Positions 10,609 to 16,311 of a stretch of DNA of 16,311 bases are shown here, in pieces. The DNA is from JBAWAP01 sp049589355 (GTDB lineage: Bacteria; Chloroflexota; Anaerolineae; VGOG01). The stretch is taken from contig JBAWAP010000399.1 of NCBI GenBank assembly GCA_049589355.1, forward strand, positions 1 through 16,311. The letters run 5' to 3'. Each line of letters opens with the position of its first letter. The first letter of the stretch is position 1. The notes below the pieces were generated by a model. That model did not search any database. It saw only the letters and a list, made by a program, of their open reading frames with translations, and was not told where the DNA came from. The position numbers and the translations under genes are program-made.

Positions 10609-11001
10609 ATGGCCACTACAAAAGCGGAAATCGGCAATCGAAAATCGAAAATCCTCACAGGGGGAGAGAAACTCCTGTGCGATGCGGGTGATTTGGAGGT
10701 CTTCGCCACCGAGTTGGAGCAGGCCACCAGTCCTCTGCCCCGGCGAGTCAACGCTGACCCCGAGGGGGTGGAACGTGGGCTGGCCAAACTGGTCCTGACC
10801 CTTATCGAGCTTCTGCGCCAGCTCATGGAGCGCCAGGCCCTCCGGCGTATCGAGGCCGGCTCCCTGAGCGACGAGGAGATCGAACGGCTGGGCCAGACCT
10901 TCATGAAGCTGGACGTGCGCATGGAGGAACTAAAGCAGATTTTCGGCCTGGAAGACGAAGAACTGAACCTCCACCTGGGCCCCTTGGGGGATCTGATGTG
11001 A
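10609..11001 (+). CDS. gvpK: Gas vesicle protein GvpK
   Basis: A 130-residue GvpK. The core A-D-P-E-G-V-E-R-G-L-A-K-L-V-L-T-L-I-E-L-L-R-Q-L-M-E-R-Q-A-L-R-R-I-E-A-G-S-L, then I-E-R-L-G-Q-T-F-M-K-L-D-V-R-M-E-E-L-K-Q-I-F-G-L, and finally L-N-L-D/H-L-G-P-L-G-D-L are typical. GvpK is an essential accessory helical protein in many gvp operons. The first 18 residues are repeat-derived (E-I-G-N-R-K-S-K-I), related to peptides in the two repeat-bearing F/L proteins. Initiation at ATG 10609 has only a weak purine stretch (GAGAAAAA) upstream. It is the last gene of the gas vesicle block; a hairpin and T-run follow. Confidence 0.93.
   Translation: MATTKAEIGNRKSKILTGGEKLLCDAGDLEVFATELEQATSPLPRRVNADPEGVERGLAKLVLTLIELLRQLMERQALRRIEAGSLSDEEIERLGQTFMKLDVRMEELKQIFGLEDEELNLHLGPLGDLM
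10625..10652 (+). repeat. Heptamer repeat at the 5' end of gvpK
   Basis: CGGAAAT, CGGCAAT and two CGAAAAT units encode the N-terminal peptide of GvpK. With 10524-10558 it forms inverted arms across the gene junction. Confidence 0.85.
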
Positions 11002-11046
11002 TGCGTGATTTCGCTACAGGAATCCATTTTCTGGTGACCGCAGAAC

Positions 11047-11065
11047 GTGGGTGCCCGACGCCCAC
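11047..11065 (+). terminator. GC-rich hairpin after gvpK
   Basis: GTGGGTG pairs with CGCCCAC across a CCCGA loop, giving a 7-bp stem with one G-U pair. There is no T-run directly behind it. It may add to the terminator just downstream or be a dispersed element. Confidence 0.4.
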
Positions 11066-11072
11066 CCCACAC

Positions 11073-11111
11073 GCCAGCCCAAAGCCTCCAAGTGTTTATG
11101 GCTGGCTTTTT
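11073..11111 (+). terminator. Likely intrinsic terminator or leader attenuator
   Basis: GCCAGCC (11073-11079) pairs with GGCTGGC (11100-11106), followed by TTTTT (11107-11111). This looks like a rho-independent terminator of the gas vesicle operon, although the 20-base loop is long. The next gene starts only 20 bases after it, so it also lies in that gene's 5' leader. Confidence 0.6.
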
Positions 11112-11131
11112 GGTTGAGATGGGAAAGTATC

Positions 11132-12439
11132 ATGGACTACTCAAAGATGAAAAGGGCTGAGTTGATCGAAGAGATAGAAGCCCTGCAGGAGAAGATAGCG
11201 GAGCTAGAGCAGGCTGAAACCGAGCGTAAGCGGGCGGAGGAGGCGCTGCGGCGCTCGCTGGAGGAGACAGCCCGCGGCCAGCGCCTGCTGCTGGCCCTCA
11301 GCCAGGCCACCCAGGCCGTGCAGCGGGCCCGTACGCCCGAAGAGGTCTACCGCACCATCGGGGATGGGATAACCGAGCTAGGCTACCACGCCGTCATCTT
11401 CACCCTTCGGGCTGAGCCTCAGGGCGAAGCCCCGACCGATGACCGGGAGCACCTGGTTGTATCCCACTTGACCTTCGAGCCAGCCCAGGTGCGAGCGGCC
11501 GAGAAACTGGCCGGTGTCTCGACCCAGGACTTCCGCTTGCCGGTGATGGAGGGCGGCTTCTTGCAGCGGATCATAGCTGGGAGAGAAACTATCTTCAGGC
11601 CGACCAGCGAGATTATGGCCGAGGCTCTGCCCGGGCCGCTGCGCCCGCTGGCTGGCCGGCTGGTGGCCCTGCTGGGGTTGAAACAGAGCATCCTCGCTTC
11701 GCTGACGGTCGGCGGCGAAATATATGGCCTGCTGGTCGTCTCCGGCGCCGGCCTGACCGAGGCCGATGTGCCAGCCGTGACCACCTTCGCCAATCAAGCG
11801 GCCATCGCCCTGGAGAACACGCAGGCGGAGGAAGAACTCCGACAAAGTTACGTGAACTTGCAAAGGGCCTTGGAAGGCACGGTCCATGTCCTGGCAGCAG
11901 CCATCGAGTTGAGGGATCCCTACACGGCAGGCCATCAACGGCGGGTAACCCAACTGGCCTGCGCCATCGCCAAAGAGATGGGCCTTCCCGCAGAACAGAT
12001 CGAGGGAATCCGCATGGCCGGGTTGATTCATGACCTCGGCAAGATCAACGTACCTGCTGAGATTCTCAGTAAGCCCGGTCCGTTAACCGAACTCGAATTC
12101 GGTCTCATCAAGATGCATCCCCGAGTCGGTCACGATGTATTGAATGGGACGATAGAATTTCCATGGCCGGTGGCCCAAATCGTGCTTCAACATCACGAAA
12201 GGATGGATGGTTCTGGTTATCCTGAGGGGCTTGCGGGAGAAAAGATCCTCTTGGAAGCAAGAATCCTAGCTGTAGCTGACGTTGTTGAGGCCATGGCTTC
12301 TAACCGACCTTACAGAGGGCCTCGCGGTATGGGTGAGGCATTAGAGGAGATCTCACAGAATAAGGGTGTTCTTTATGATCTCGAGGTGGTAGACGCTTGC
12401 TTGGAGCTCTTCACCCAAAAAGGGTTTGAGGTCGAGTAA
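11132..12439 (+). CDS. GAF + HD-GYP domain protein (c-di-GMP phosphodiesterase candidate)
   Basis: A 435-residue protein. Residues 1-50 are a coiled coil (L-Q-E-K-I-A-E-L-E-Q-A-E-T-E-R-K-R-A-E-E), about 55-235 a GAF-like sensor (A-R-T-P-E-E-V-Y-R-T-I-G-D-G, ending F-A-N-Q-A-A-I-A-L-E-N), and about 250-435 an HD-GYP domain. The catalytic set is visible: H in Y-T-A-G-H-Q-R-R, HD at 300-301 (H-D-L-G-K), H in K-M-H-P-R-V-G-H, HH in L-Q-H-H-E-R-M-D and GYP at 362-364. HD-GYP enzymes hydrolyse cyclic-di-GMP. With no membrane segment it is probably cytosolic. ATG 11132 has GATGGGAAAG upstream; an in-frame start near 11051 would run through the terminator. GC falls strongly from the GAF half to the HD-GYP half. 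It may link c-di-GMP to buoyancy or surface polysaccharide, by position only. Confidence 0.92.
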   Translation: MDYSKMKRAELIEEIEALQEKIAELEQAETERKRAEEALRRSLEETARGQRLLLALSQATQAVQRARTPEEVYRTIGDGITELGYHAVIFTLRAEPQGEAPTDDREHLVVSHLTFEPAQVRAAEKLAGVSTQDFRLPVMEGGFLQRIIAGRETIFRPTSEIMAEALPGPLRPLAGRLVALLGLKQSILASLTVGGEIYGLLVVSGAGLTEADVPAVTTFANQAAIALENTQAEEELRQSYVNLQRALEGTVHVLAAAIELRDPYTAGHQRRVTQLACAIAKEMGLPAEQIEGIRMAGLIHDLGKINVPAEILSKPGPLTELEFGLIKMHPRVGHDVLNGTIEFPWPVAQIVLQHHERMDGSGYPEGLAGEKILLEARILAVADVVEAMASNRPYRGPRGMGEALEEISQNKGVLYDLEVVDACLELFTQKGFEVE

Positions 12440-12442
12440 GAG

Positions 12443-12465
12443 CTTGTACTGAGCCTGTCCAAGTG
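12443..12465 (+). repeat. Dispersed CTGAGC-type repeat, copy 3 (diverged)
   Basis: CTTGTACTGAGCCTGTCCA, then AGTG, shares the frame of the copies at 3903 and 8562 but has drifted. It lies just after the HD-GYP gene. Confidence 0.5.
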
Positions 12466-12500
12466 ATGAGAGCAGCAACTTCACCTAACAGCCCACAACC

Positions 12501-12528
12501 TTGACAGGCAAGGCATAATGGGTATAAT
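12501..12528 (+). promoter_or_regulatory. Consensus sigma70-like promoter for the ogt-like gene
   Basis: TTGACA (12501-12506) and TATAAT (12523-12528) both match consensus and are spaced by 16 bases. Transcription would start near 12535, about 30 bases before the ATG at 12567. Confidence 0.85.
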
Positions 12529-12566
12529 TAAAGGCACGAACACTCGACCCCAAGGGGCGAGGAATA

Positions 12567-13085
12567 ATGAGCAAGGAAGAAGTCAAAGTGGCCATAGATT
12601 CATGCCAGACTGCCTGGGGCTGGGTGGGGATAGCTAGTTCCCCTAGCGGACTCCTGGCCCTTACTCTGCCCCAACCCACCCAGGAGAAGGCATTGAAGCC
12701 GCTACTCGAACGTTGGGGGGAAGAGCAGCCCTACGATGATCCGAGGCTTGATGGCCTGAGGAGAAAGTTGCAGCAGTATTTCGATGGCCAGCGAGTTCTA
12801 TTCGACGAGCCTTTGGACCTGAGGGGGGCAACAGCTTTCCAACGCCGGGTTTGGTTGGCTGTGCGAGACATTCCCTATGGAGAGACACGCTCCTATGGTC
12901 AGATATCCCGCAAGGTTGGCTCTCCAGGGGCAGCGCGAGCTGTTGGGCAGGCCATGGCTGCTAATCCCCTGCCTATCGTGGTGCCCTGTCACCGTGTGAT
13001 AGGTAGCGCCGGGGATTTGCGCGGCTTCGGGGGCGGTTTGGATCTCAAGCGTCGTCTGCTCGAAATGGAAGGAGCGCTCAAGTAG
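12567..13085 (+). CDS. ogt: Methylated-DNA--protein-cysteine S-methyltransferase
   Basis: A 172-residue Ogt/MGMT repair protein that transfers an alkyl group from O6-alkylguanine (or O4-alkylthymine) in DNA to its own cysteine, irreversibly. The active-site motif P-C-H-R-V has the acceptor Cys at residue 141. The helix-turn-helix DNA-binding core precedes it (F-Q-R-R-V-W-L-A-V-R-D-I-P-Y-G-E-T-R-S-Y-G-Q-I-S), followed by A-A-R-A-V-G-Q-A-M-A-A-N-P. The tail G-G-L-D-L-K-R-R-L-L-E-M-E-G is also standard. Residues 1-80 form the N-terminal domain, lacking Ada-type regulatory Cys motifs. GAGGAA precedes ATG 12567. It has its own near-consensus promoter, so it is probably independent of the genes upstream. 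A hairpin overlaps its stop. Confidence 0.93.
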   Translation: MSKEEVKVAIDSCQTAWGWVGIASSPSGLLALTLPQPTQEKALKPLLERWGEEQPYDDPRLDGLRRKLQQYFDGQRVLFDEPLDLRGATAFQRRVWLAVRDIPYGETRSYGQISRKVGSPGAARAVGQAMAANPLPIVVPCHRVIGSAGDLRGFGGGLDLKRRLLEMEGALK

Positions 13086-13109
13086 GGGCAACCACAAGGG
13101 GTTGCCCTA
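13083..13109 (+). terminator. Hairpin at the end of the ogt-like gene
   Basis: TAGGGGCAACC pairs with GGTTGCCCTA with one bulged G. The stop codon is in the left arm. No T-run follows, so it may be a dispersed hairpin element or a weak terminator. Confidence 0.45.
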
Positions 13110-13166
13110 GCATCGGGTGACTGACACGAATGGGCTACTAGCCAAGAGCCGGGAGAAACGTAACCA

Positions 13167-14270
13167 ATGCGCATCGGCATTGACGCGCGGTTGGTCTACT
13201 ACAGTCAAGCAGGGATTACGCAGTACATTCTTCGTTTGACTCAGGGACTTGCCGAGATAGACCAAGGAAATGAGTTCATCATCCTACAGAGCCGTAAGGA
13301 TAAGCAGGTCATTGTTGACAAGCCCAATTTCAAACGAGTGTCCCTCTGGACGCCAAGTCATCATCGCTTCGAACAGTATACTCTACGAGTGGAGATCTCA
13401 CGCCTCGGCTTGGACGTTCTGCACAGCGCCGATTTTATACCCCCTTTTCGCCGCAACTGCAAATCCGTTATCACCATCCACGATCTAGCCTTCCTCTTGT
13501 ACCCACATTTCCTCACCAAAGAGAGTGCCCGTTACTACGGCCAGATTGACGAAGCTGTGAAACGGACCGATCACATCATCGCCGTCTCCGAGAGCACCAA
13601 GCAAGACACTATCCGCCTGTTGGGCGTGCCCGAGCACAAGATCACTGTCATTTACGAATCAGCTAGCCCCATCTATCGGCCTGTCAATGACCAGGGAATC
13701 CTAGTGCAGACCAAAGACAGGTATCACATCGCTCGCGATTTCATCCTCTTCGTAAGCACCATCGAACCGCGCAAGAACCTGCCTACGCTTCTAAAGGCTT
13801 ATCGTCAGTTGTTGGACAGCTACAAGGCGGATGTGAAACTGGTGGTGGTGGGCCGGCGAGGTTGGCTCTCCGAGGAAGTTTTCACCCTGGTGGACAAACT
13901 GAAGCTAACCAACGACGCCCTCTTCCTCAGCCGCGTGCCTGTCGAGGATCTGCTCCATCTTTACAACGCCGCTCAACTTCTGGTGCAGCCATCCTTCTAC
14001 GAAGGCTTTGGCCTGCCGCCCCTGGAAGCCATGGCCTGTGGCACGCCAGTAGTAGTCTCCAACGTCTCATCACTACCTGAGGTAGTGGGTGATGCCGGCC
14101 TCTTGGTTGACCCCGATGATGTTTCAGAGCTAACCGTGGCCATCTGGCGGGTCTTGACCGACGAGGCCCTGCGAGCCGATTTGATCGCTAAGGGGTTCAA
14201 GCGAGCCCAATACTTCTCCTGGGAGAAAACGGCGCTCCAGACGCTGGAACTCTACCGGCGCGTCGGTTAG
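13167..14270 (+). CDS. Glycosyltransferase family 4 (GT-B)
   Basis: A 367-residue GT-B glycosyltransferase of family 4. The N-terminus M-R-I-G-I-D-A-R-L-V and the G-I-T-Q-Y-I-L-R-L loop, then S-V-I-T-I-H-D-L-A-F and I-I-A-V-S-E-S-T-K-Q-D, are standard acceptor-domain marks. The donor domain has F-V-S-T-I-E-P-R-K-N-L and the E-x7-E motif E-G-F-G-L-P-P-L-E (Glu 279 and 287), then M-A-C-G-T-P-V-V-V-S-N. It would move a sugar from a nucleotide-sugar to a cell-surface glycan at the cytosolic face of the membrane; the sugar cannot be told. GGGAG lies upstream of ATG 13167. It is the first of three glycosyltransferases in a row, probably for exopolysaccharide or a lipid-linked glycan. Confidence 0.92.
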   Translation: MRIGIDARLVYYSQAGITQYILRLTQGLAEIDQGNEFIILQSRKDKQVIVDKPNFKRVSLWTPSHHRFEQYTLRVEISRLGLDVLHSADFIPPFRRNCKSVITIHDLAFLLYPHFLTKESARYYGQIDEAVKRTDHIIAVSESTKQDTIRLLGVPEHKITVIYESASPIYRPVNDQGILVQTKDRYHIARDFILFVSTIEPRKNLPTLLKAYRQLLDSYKADVKLVVVGRRGWLSEEVFTLVDKLKLTNDALFLSRVPVEDLLHLYNAAQLLVQPSFYEGFGLPPLEAMACGTPVVVSNVSSLPEVVGDAGLLVDPDDVSELTVAIWRVLTDEALRADLIAKGFKRAQYFSWEKTALQTLELYRRVG

Positions 14271-14282
14271 AGTGATTGATTA

Positions 14283-15596
14283 ATGCGGATACTGTTTCTT
14301 ACCCCTCAGCTCCCCTATCCCCCCCACCAGGGCACAACCATAAGGAACTATAACCTGATAGCTAACCTGGCTCCGCGCCATGAGATCCACCTGCTTTCCT
14401 TCGTGCGCTCTCGGGATGAAATAGATCGAGCGACTCCCCTGCACCAATATTGTCGTAGCATCGAAGCCGTCCTCACTCCCCGCCGTTCCCCATTGAAACG
14501 CCTTCTCTCACTATTTCTCTCCCCTGTGCCCGACATGGCCCTGCGCCTACCATCGGCGCAGTTCCAGACCAAGCTAGTCGCTGCACTGCGGCGAGTGCCC
14601 TTCGACGCGGTGCAGATCGAAGGCATCGAGATGGCGCCACACTGGATGTTGGAAGTTGGAAATTGGAAATTGGATTGTGGGGCTGGATTGCCAACGTCAA
14701 ACGTCAAACGTCAAACGTCCAATATCCAATATCCAATATCCATCTTCGATGATCACAACGCCGAGTACGTGCTGCAATGGCGAGCTTTCGAGACCGATAT
14801 TCGACAAGCCAGGCGTTGGATCGCGGCCCTCTACTCTTTCATCCAATGGAAGAAGCTCAGCCGTTATGAGGCGATGGTTTGCCGGCTGGCCGATCGGGTG
14901 GTGGCCGTCTCCCAGGCCGACAAGGCTGCCTTGCAACGACTGGTGCCAGGCCTGGAGGTGATGGTGGTTCCCAACGGCGTGGACGCTGAATTCTACAATG
15001 ACCAATTCCCAATGACCAGTGACCAATCGGAATTTGGACATTGGGATTTGGATATTGGTCATTGTTCATTGGTTTTCACGGGCAAGATGGATTTCCGCCC
15101 CAATGTGGATGCCGTCCTCTGGTTCTGCCAGGAAGTCTTGCCTCTGGTACGAAAGCAAATGCCCGACGTGCAATTTTACATCGTTGGCCAGAGCCCCCAC
15201 CGCCGCGTTATGCGCCTGGCTGACGATCCAGCAGTGACCATCACCGGCTACGTGGACGACGTGCGTCCCTACATCGCCGGCGCCTGTGTTTACGTGATAC
15301 CCCTGCGCATAGGAGGCGGCACCCGCCTCAAGGTGTTAGAGGCTATGGCTATGGGCAAACCCATCGTCTCCACCTCGCTGGGCTGCGAGGGCTTCGAGGG
15401 CCTGGTACCTGGTCGAGAGTTGCTCGTAGGTGATACCCCGGCAGAGTTCGCCCAGCGGGTGATCGAGCTTTTGGACGATGCCCCCCGGAGGGAGAGGCTG
15501 GGGCGCGCAGCCCGGTGCTTCGTCGAGGAGCAGTACGACTGGCGGCTAATCGTCCCCAAGCTGGAGCAGGTCTACGAGGCTGGACGTTGGAGGTGA
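14283..15596 (+). CDS. Glycosyltransferase family 4 with two repeat insertions
   Basis: A 437-residue GT-B glycosyltransferase. M-R-I-L-F-L-T-P-Q-L-P-Y-P-P-H-Q-G opens it, and the donor site is R-I-G-G-G-T-R-L-K-V-L-E-A-M-A-M-G-K-P-I-V-S-T (Glu 353), typical of the sugar-transferase group linked to PEP-CTERM/exopolysaccharide loci. Two in-frame heptamer-repeat insertions occur: residues about 122-153 (L-E-V-G-N-W-K-L-D, then S-N-V-K-R-Q-T-S-N-I-Q-Y-P) and about 238-265 (D-Q-F-P-M-T-S-D-Q, then F-G-H-W-D-L-D-I-G-H). The second separates N-G-V-D-A-E-F-Y from V-F-T-G-K-M-D-F-R-P-N, a usual loop between the two domains. The first falls in the acceptor domain, just before F-D-D-H-N-A-E-Y. It lies 12 bases after the previous gene and just upstream of a GT9 gene. 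Confidence 0.9.
   Translation: MRILFLTPQLPYPPHQGTTIRNYNLIANLAPRHEIHLLSFVRSRDEIDRATPLHQYCRSIEAVLTPRRSPLKRLLSLFLSPVPDMALRLPSAQFQTKLVAALRRVPFDAVQIEGIEMAPHWMLEVGNWKLDCGAGLPTSNVKRQTSNIQYPISIFDDHNAEYVLQWRAFETDIRQARRWIAALYSFIQWKKLSRYEAMVCRLADRVVAVSQADKAALQRLVPGLEVMVVPNGVDAEFYNDQFPMTSDQSEFGHWDLDIGHCSLVFTGKMDFRPNVDAVLWFCQEVLPLVRKQMPDVQFYIVGQSPHRRVMRLADDPAVTITGYVDDVRPYIAGACVYVIPLRIGGGTRLKVLEAMAMGKPIVSTSLGCEGFEGLVPGRELLVGDTPAEFAQRVIELLDDAPRRERLGRAARCFVEEQYDWRLIVPKLEQVYEAGRWR
14648..14741 (+). repeat. Heptamer repeat insertion 1 in a glycosyltransferase gene
   Basis: TTGGAAA-type units, a spacer, then ACGTCAA and ATATCCA units. The outer TTGG and CCAA arms are partly complementary. It is translated in frame. 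Confidence 0.85.
14995..15079 (+). repeat. Heptamer repeat insertion 2 in a glycosyltransferase gene
   Basis: CAATGACCAATTCCCAATG on the left is largely complementary to CATTGGG, TTTGG and ATTGGTCATTG on the right, giving a long imperfect hairpin in the coding region. Confidence 0.85.
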
Positions 15597-15663
15597 GAAA
15601 TTGGCAGTTAGATCATGGGCTGGACATCCACCCTACAACCTTCAATCTCCAACTTCCAACTCC
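15582..15663 (+). repeat. Inverted repeat at the glycosyltransferase junction
   Basis: GGACGTTGGAGGT on the left is partly complementary to TCTCCAACTTCCAAC on the right. It spans the end of one glycosyltransferase gene and the start of the next. Confidence 0.65.
15589..15603 (+). promoter_or_regulatory. Strong ribosome binding site selecting a TTG start
   Basis: GGAGGTGA (15589-15596) overlaps the stop codon of the preceding glycosyltransferase and lies four bases before TTG 15601. This favours TTG 15601 as the start of the next gene over the downstream GTG 15667, which has no comparable site. Confidence 0.6.
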
Positions 15664-16311
15664 TATGTGAGAACACCACGCCAGCAAGCCCGGTTGTTCC
15701 TCCTGCGTCTGATACCGAATTTGGCCAGGCCCCTGAAGCTATCAAGCCGCCGGAGCTATCGGCCTGCCCGATCCATTGTGCTCATCCGCCCCGACCACCT
15801 GGGCGACCTCCTTTTCACCACTCCCGCCATCAGGCTCCTGCGGCAAGCGTTCCCCCAAGCTCGCATCGCCTACCTCGTCGGCCCCTGGTCAAAAGCCGTC
15901 ATCGAGAACAACCCGAATATTGATGGAATCGCCAGCTGTCCCTTCCCCGGCTTCACCCGGCAGAAGAAGCAGTTCATATTCGAACCTTATGTGGTTCTGC
16001 TCCAATACGCCAAGCAGTTGAGACAAGAAGACTTTGACCTGGCCATCGTTTTACGCTTTGACCACTGGTGGGGGGCACTGCTTGCTTATTTGGCTGGTAT
16101 CCCCCGCCGCGTAGGCTACGACATCGCCGAGGTTCGGCCCTTTCTAACCGACATCGTCCCTTATTTACCTGATCATCACGAGGTGGAGCAGAATCTGGGC
16201 TTGGTGGAGAGAGCTTCAGGTTTCGGGGTCCAGGTTTCAAGTTGGCCGCTGGAGTTTAACCTGACTTCTGAAGATAAGAGGTTCGCCGAAGGTTACTTGG
16301 CGGGGCATGGT
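15601..16311 (+). CDS. GT9 heptosyltransferase-like glycosyltransferase, 3' end outside window
   Basis: The frame is open from 15601 to the window edge (237 residues seen). From residue about 59 it reads S-I-V-L-I-R-P-D-H-L-G-D-L-L-F-T-T-P-A-I-R-L-L-R, the classic start of ADP-heptose:LPS heptosyltransferase-type GT9 enzymes, followed by A-R-I-A-Y-L-V-G-P-W-S and D-F-D-L-A-I-V-L-R-F-D, A-G-I-P-R-R-V-G-Y. TTG 15601 is favoured by a strong RBS; the first 22 residues pass through a heptamer repeat patch, so they may be an added leader. GTG 15667 is the alternative. The C-terminal donor-binding half is missing because the window ends. It belongs with the two upstream glycosyltransferases in a polysaccharide or lipid-glycan locus. 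Confidence 0.85.
   Translation, partial: MAVRSWAGHPPYNLQSPTSNSYVRTPRQQARLFLLRLIPNLARPLKLSSRRSYRPARSIVLIRPDHLGDLLFTTPAIRLLRQAFPQARIAYLVGPWSKAVIENNPNIDGIASCPFPGFTRQKKQFIFEPYVVLLQYAKQLRQEDFDLAIVLRFDHWWGALLAYLAGIPRRVGYDIAEVRPFLTDIVPYLPDHHEVEQNLGLVERASGFGVQVSSWPLEFNLTSEDKRFAEGYLAGHG

Noticed and set aside
11002..11131. Cyclic-di-GMP (GEMM) riboswitch before the HD-GYP gene
   Set aside because: The leader has hairpins but not the conserved GEMM core or tetraloop receptor bases.
13862..14080. Plus-strand frame inside the first glycosyltransferase
   Set aside because: It lies wholly within a well-supported GT4 gene in another frame and shows no domain.
15615..16021. Two plus-strand frames over the GT9 region
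   Set aside because: They are in other frames; the frame giving R-P-D-H-L-G-D-L-L-F is the GT9 gene.

Overview
The window holds a gas vesicle (gvp) gene cluster followed by a signalling gene, a DNA-repair gene and the start of a glycosyltransferase group. The DNA is GC-rich. Gene content (GvpO, GvpG, GvpK, several GvpF/L proteins, a CDC48-type ATPase) and many short-period interspersed repeats suggest a filamentous or uncultured bacterium such as a Chloroflexota (Anaerolineae-like) lineage. That placement is an inference; no rRNA or other phylogenetic marker is present.

Region 1 (about 154-6463, + strand): a four-helix-bundle protein, GvpF/L, GvpG, GvpO, two small paralogous TPR-like proteins, a small protein with a Cys cluster, a GvpA/J-family protein with a coiled-coil tail, a protein with six CXXCXGXG zinc-finger motifs like those of DnaJ, a MerR/BldC-type HTH protein and a two-domain CDC48-like AAA+ ATPase. 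Region 2 (6468-7113, - strand): two overlapping small genes of unknown function with their own sigma70-like promoter, placed inside the gas vesicle run like an inserted cassette. Region 3 (7229-11001, + strand): GvpL/F fused to a C-terminal J domain, a GvpF/L with a long coiled N-terminal extension, a second small GvpA/J/S protein, a further GvpF/L, and GvpK, followed by a hairpin and T-run. Region 4 (11132-16311, + strand): a GAF + HD-GYP cyclic-di-GMP phosphodiesterase candidate, an Ogt/MGMT-type DNA repair protein behind a near-consensus promoter, two family-4 glycosyltransferases and the 5' part of a GT9 (heptosyltransferase-like) gene that runs off the window.

How it may work together: the A/J-type proteins would contribute to the shell, with F/L, G, K and O as accessory or assembly proteins. 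No GvpN (MoxR-type ATPase) is seen. Instead the cluster has a CDC48-like unfoldase and the two signature parts of a DnaJ co-chaperone on separate proteins: a J domain on GvpL and Cys-rich fingers on a stand-alone protein. This suggests a chaperone-assisted assembly route, which is an inference.

A second theme is a dense set of 7- and 8-nt tandem repeats, often arranged as inverted arms. They lie between genes and also in frame inside Gvp proteins, the AAA+ protein and a glycosyltransferase. Repeat units inside genes are mostly free of stop codons in every phase of the coding strand, whereas several intergenic ones contain stops.
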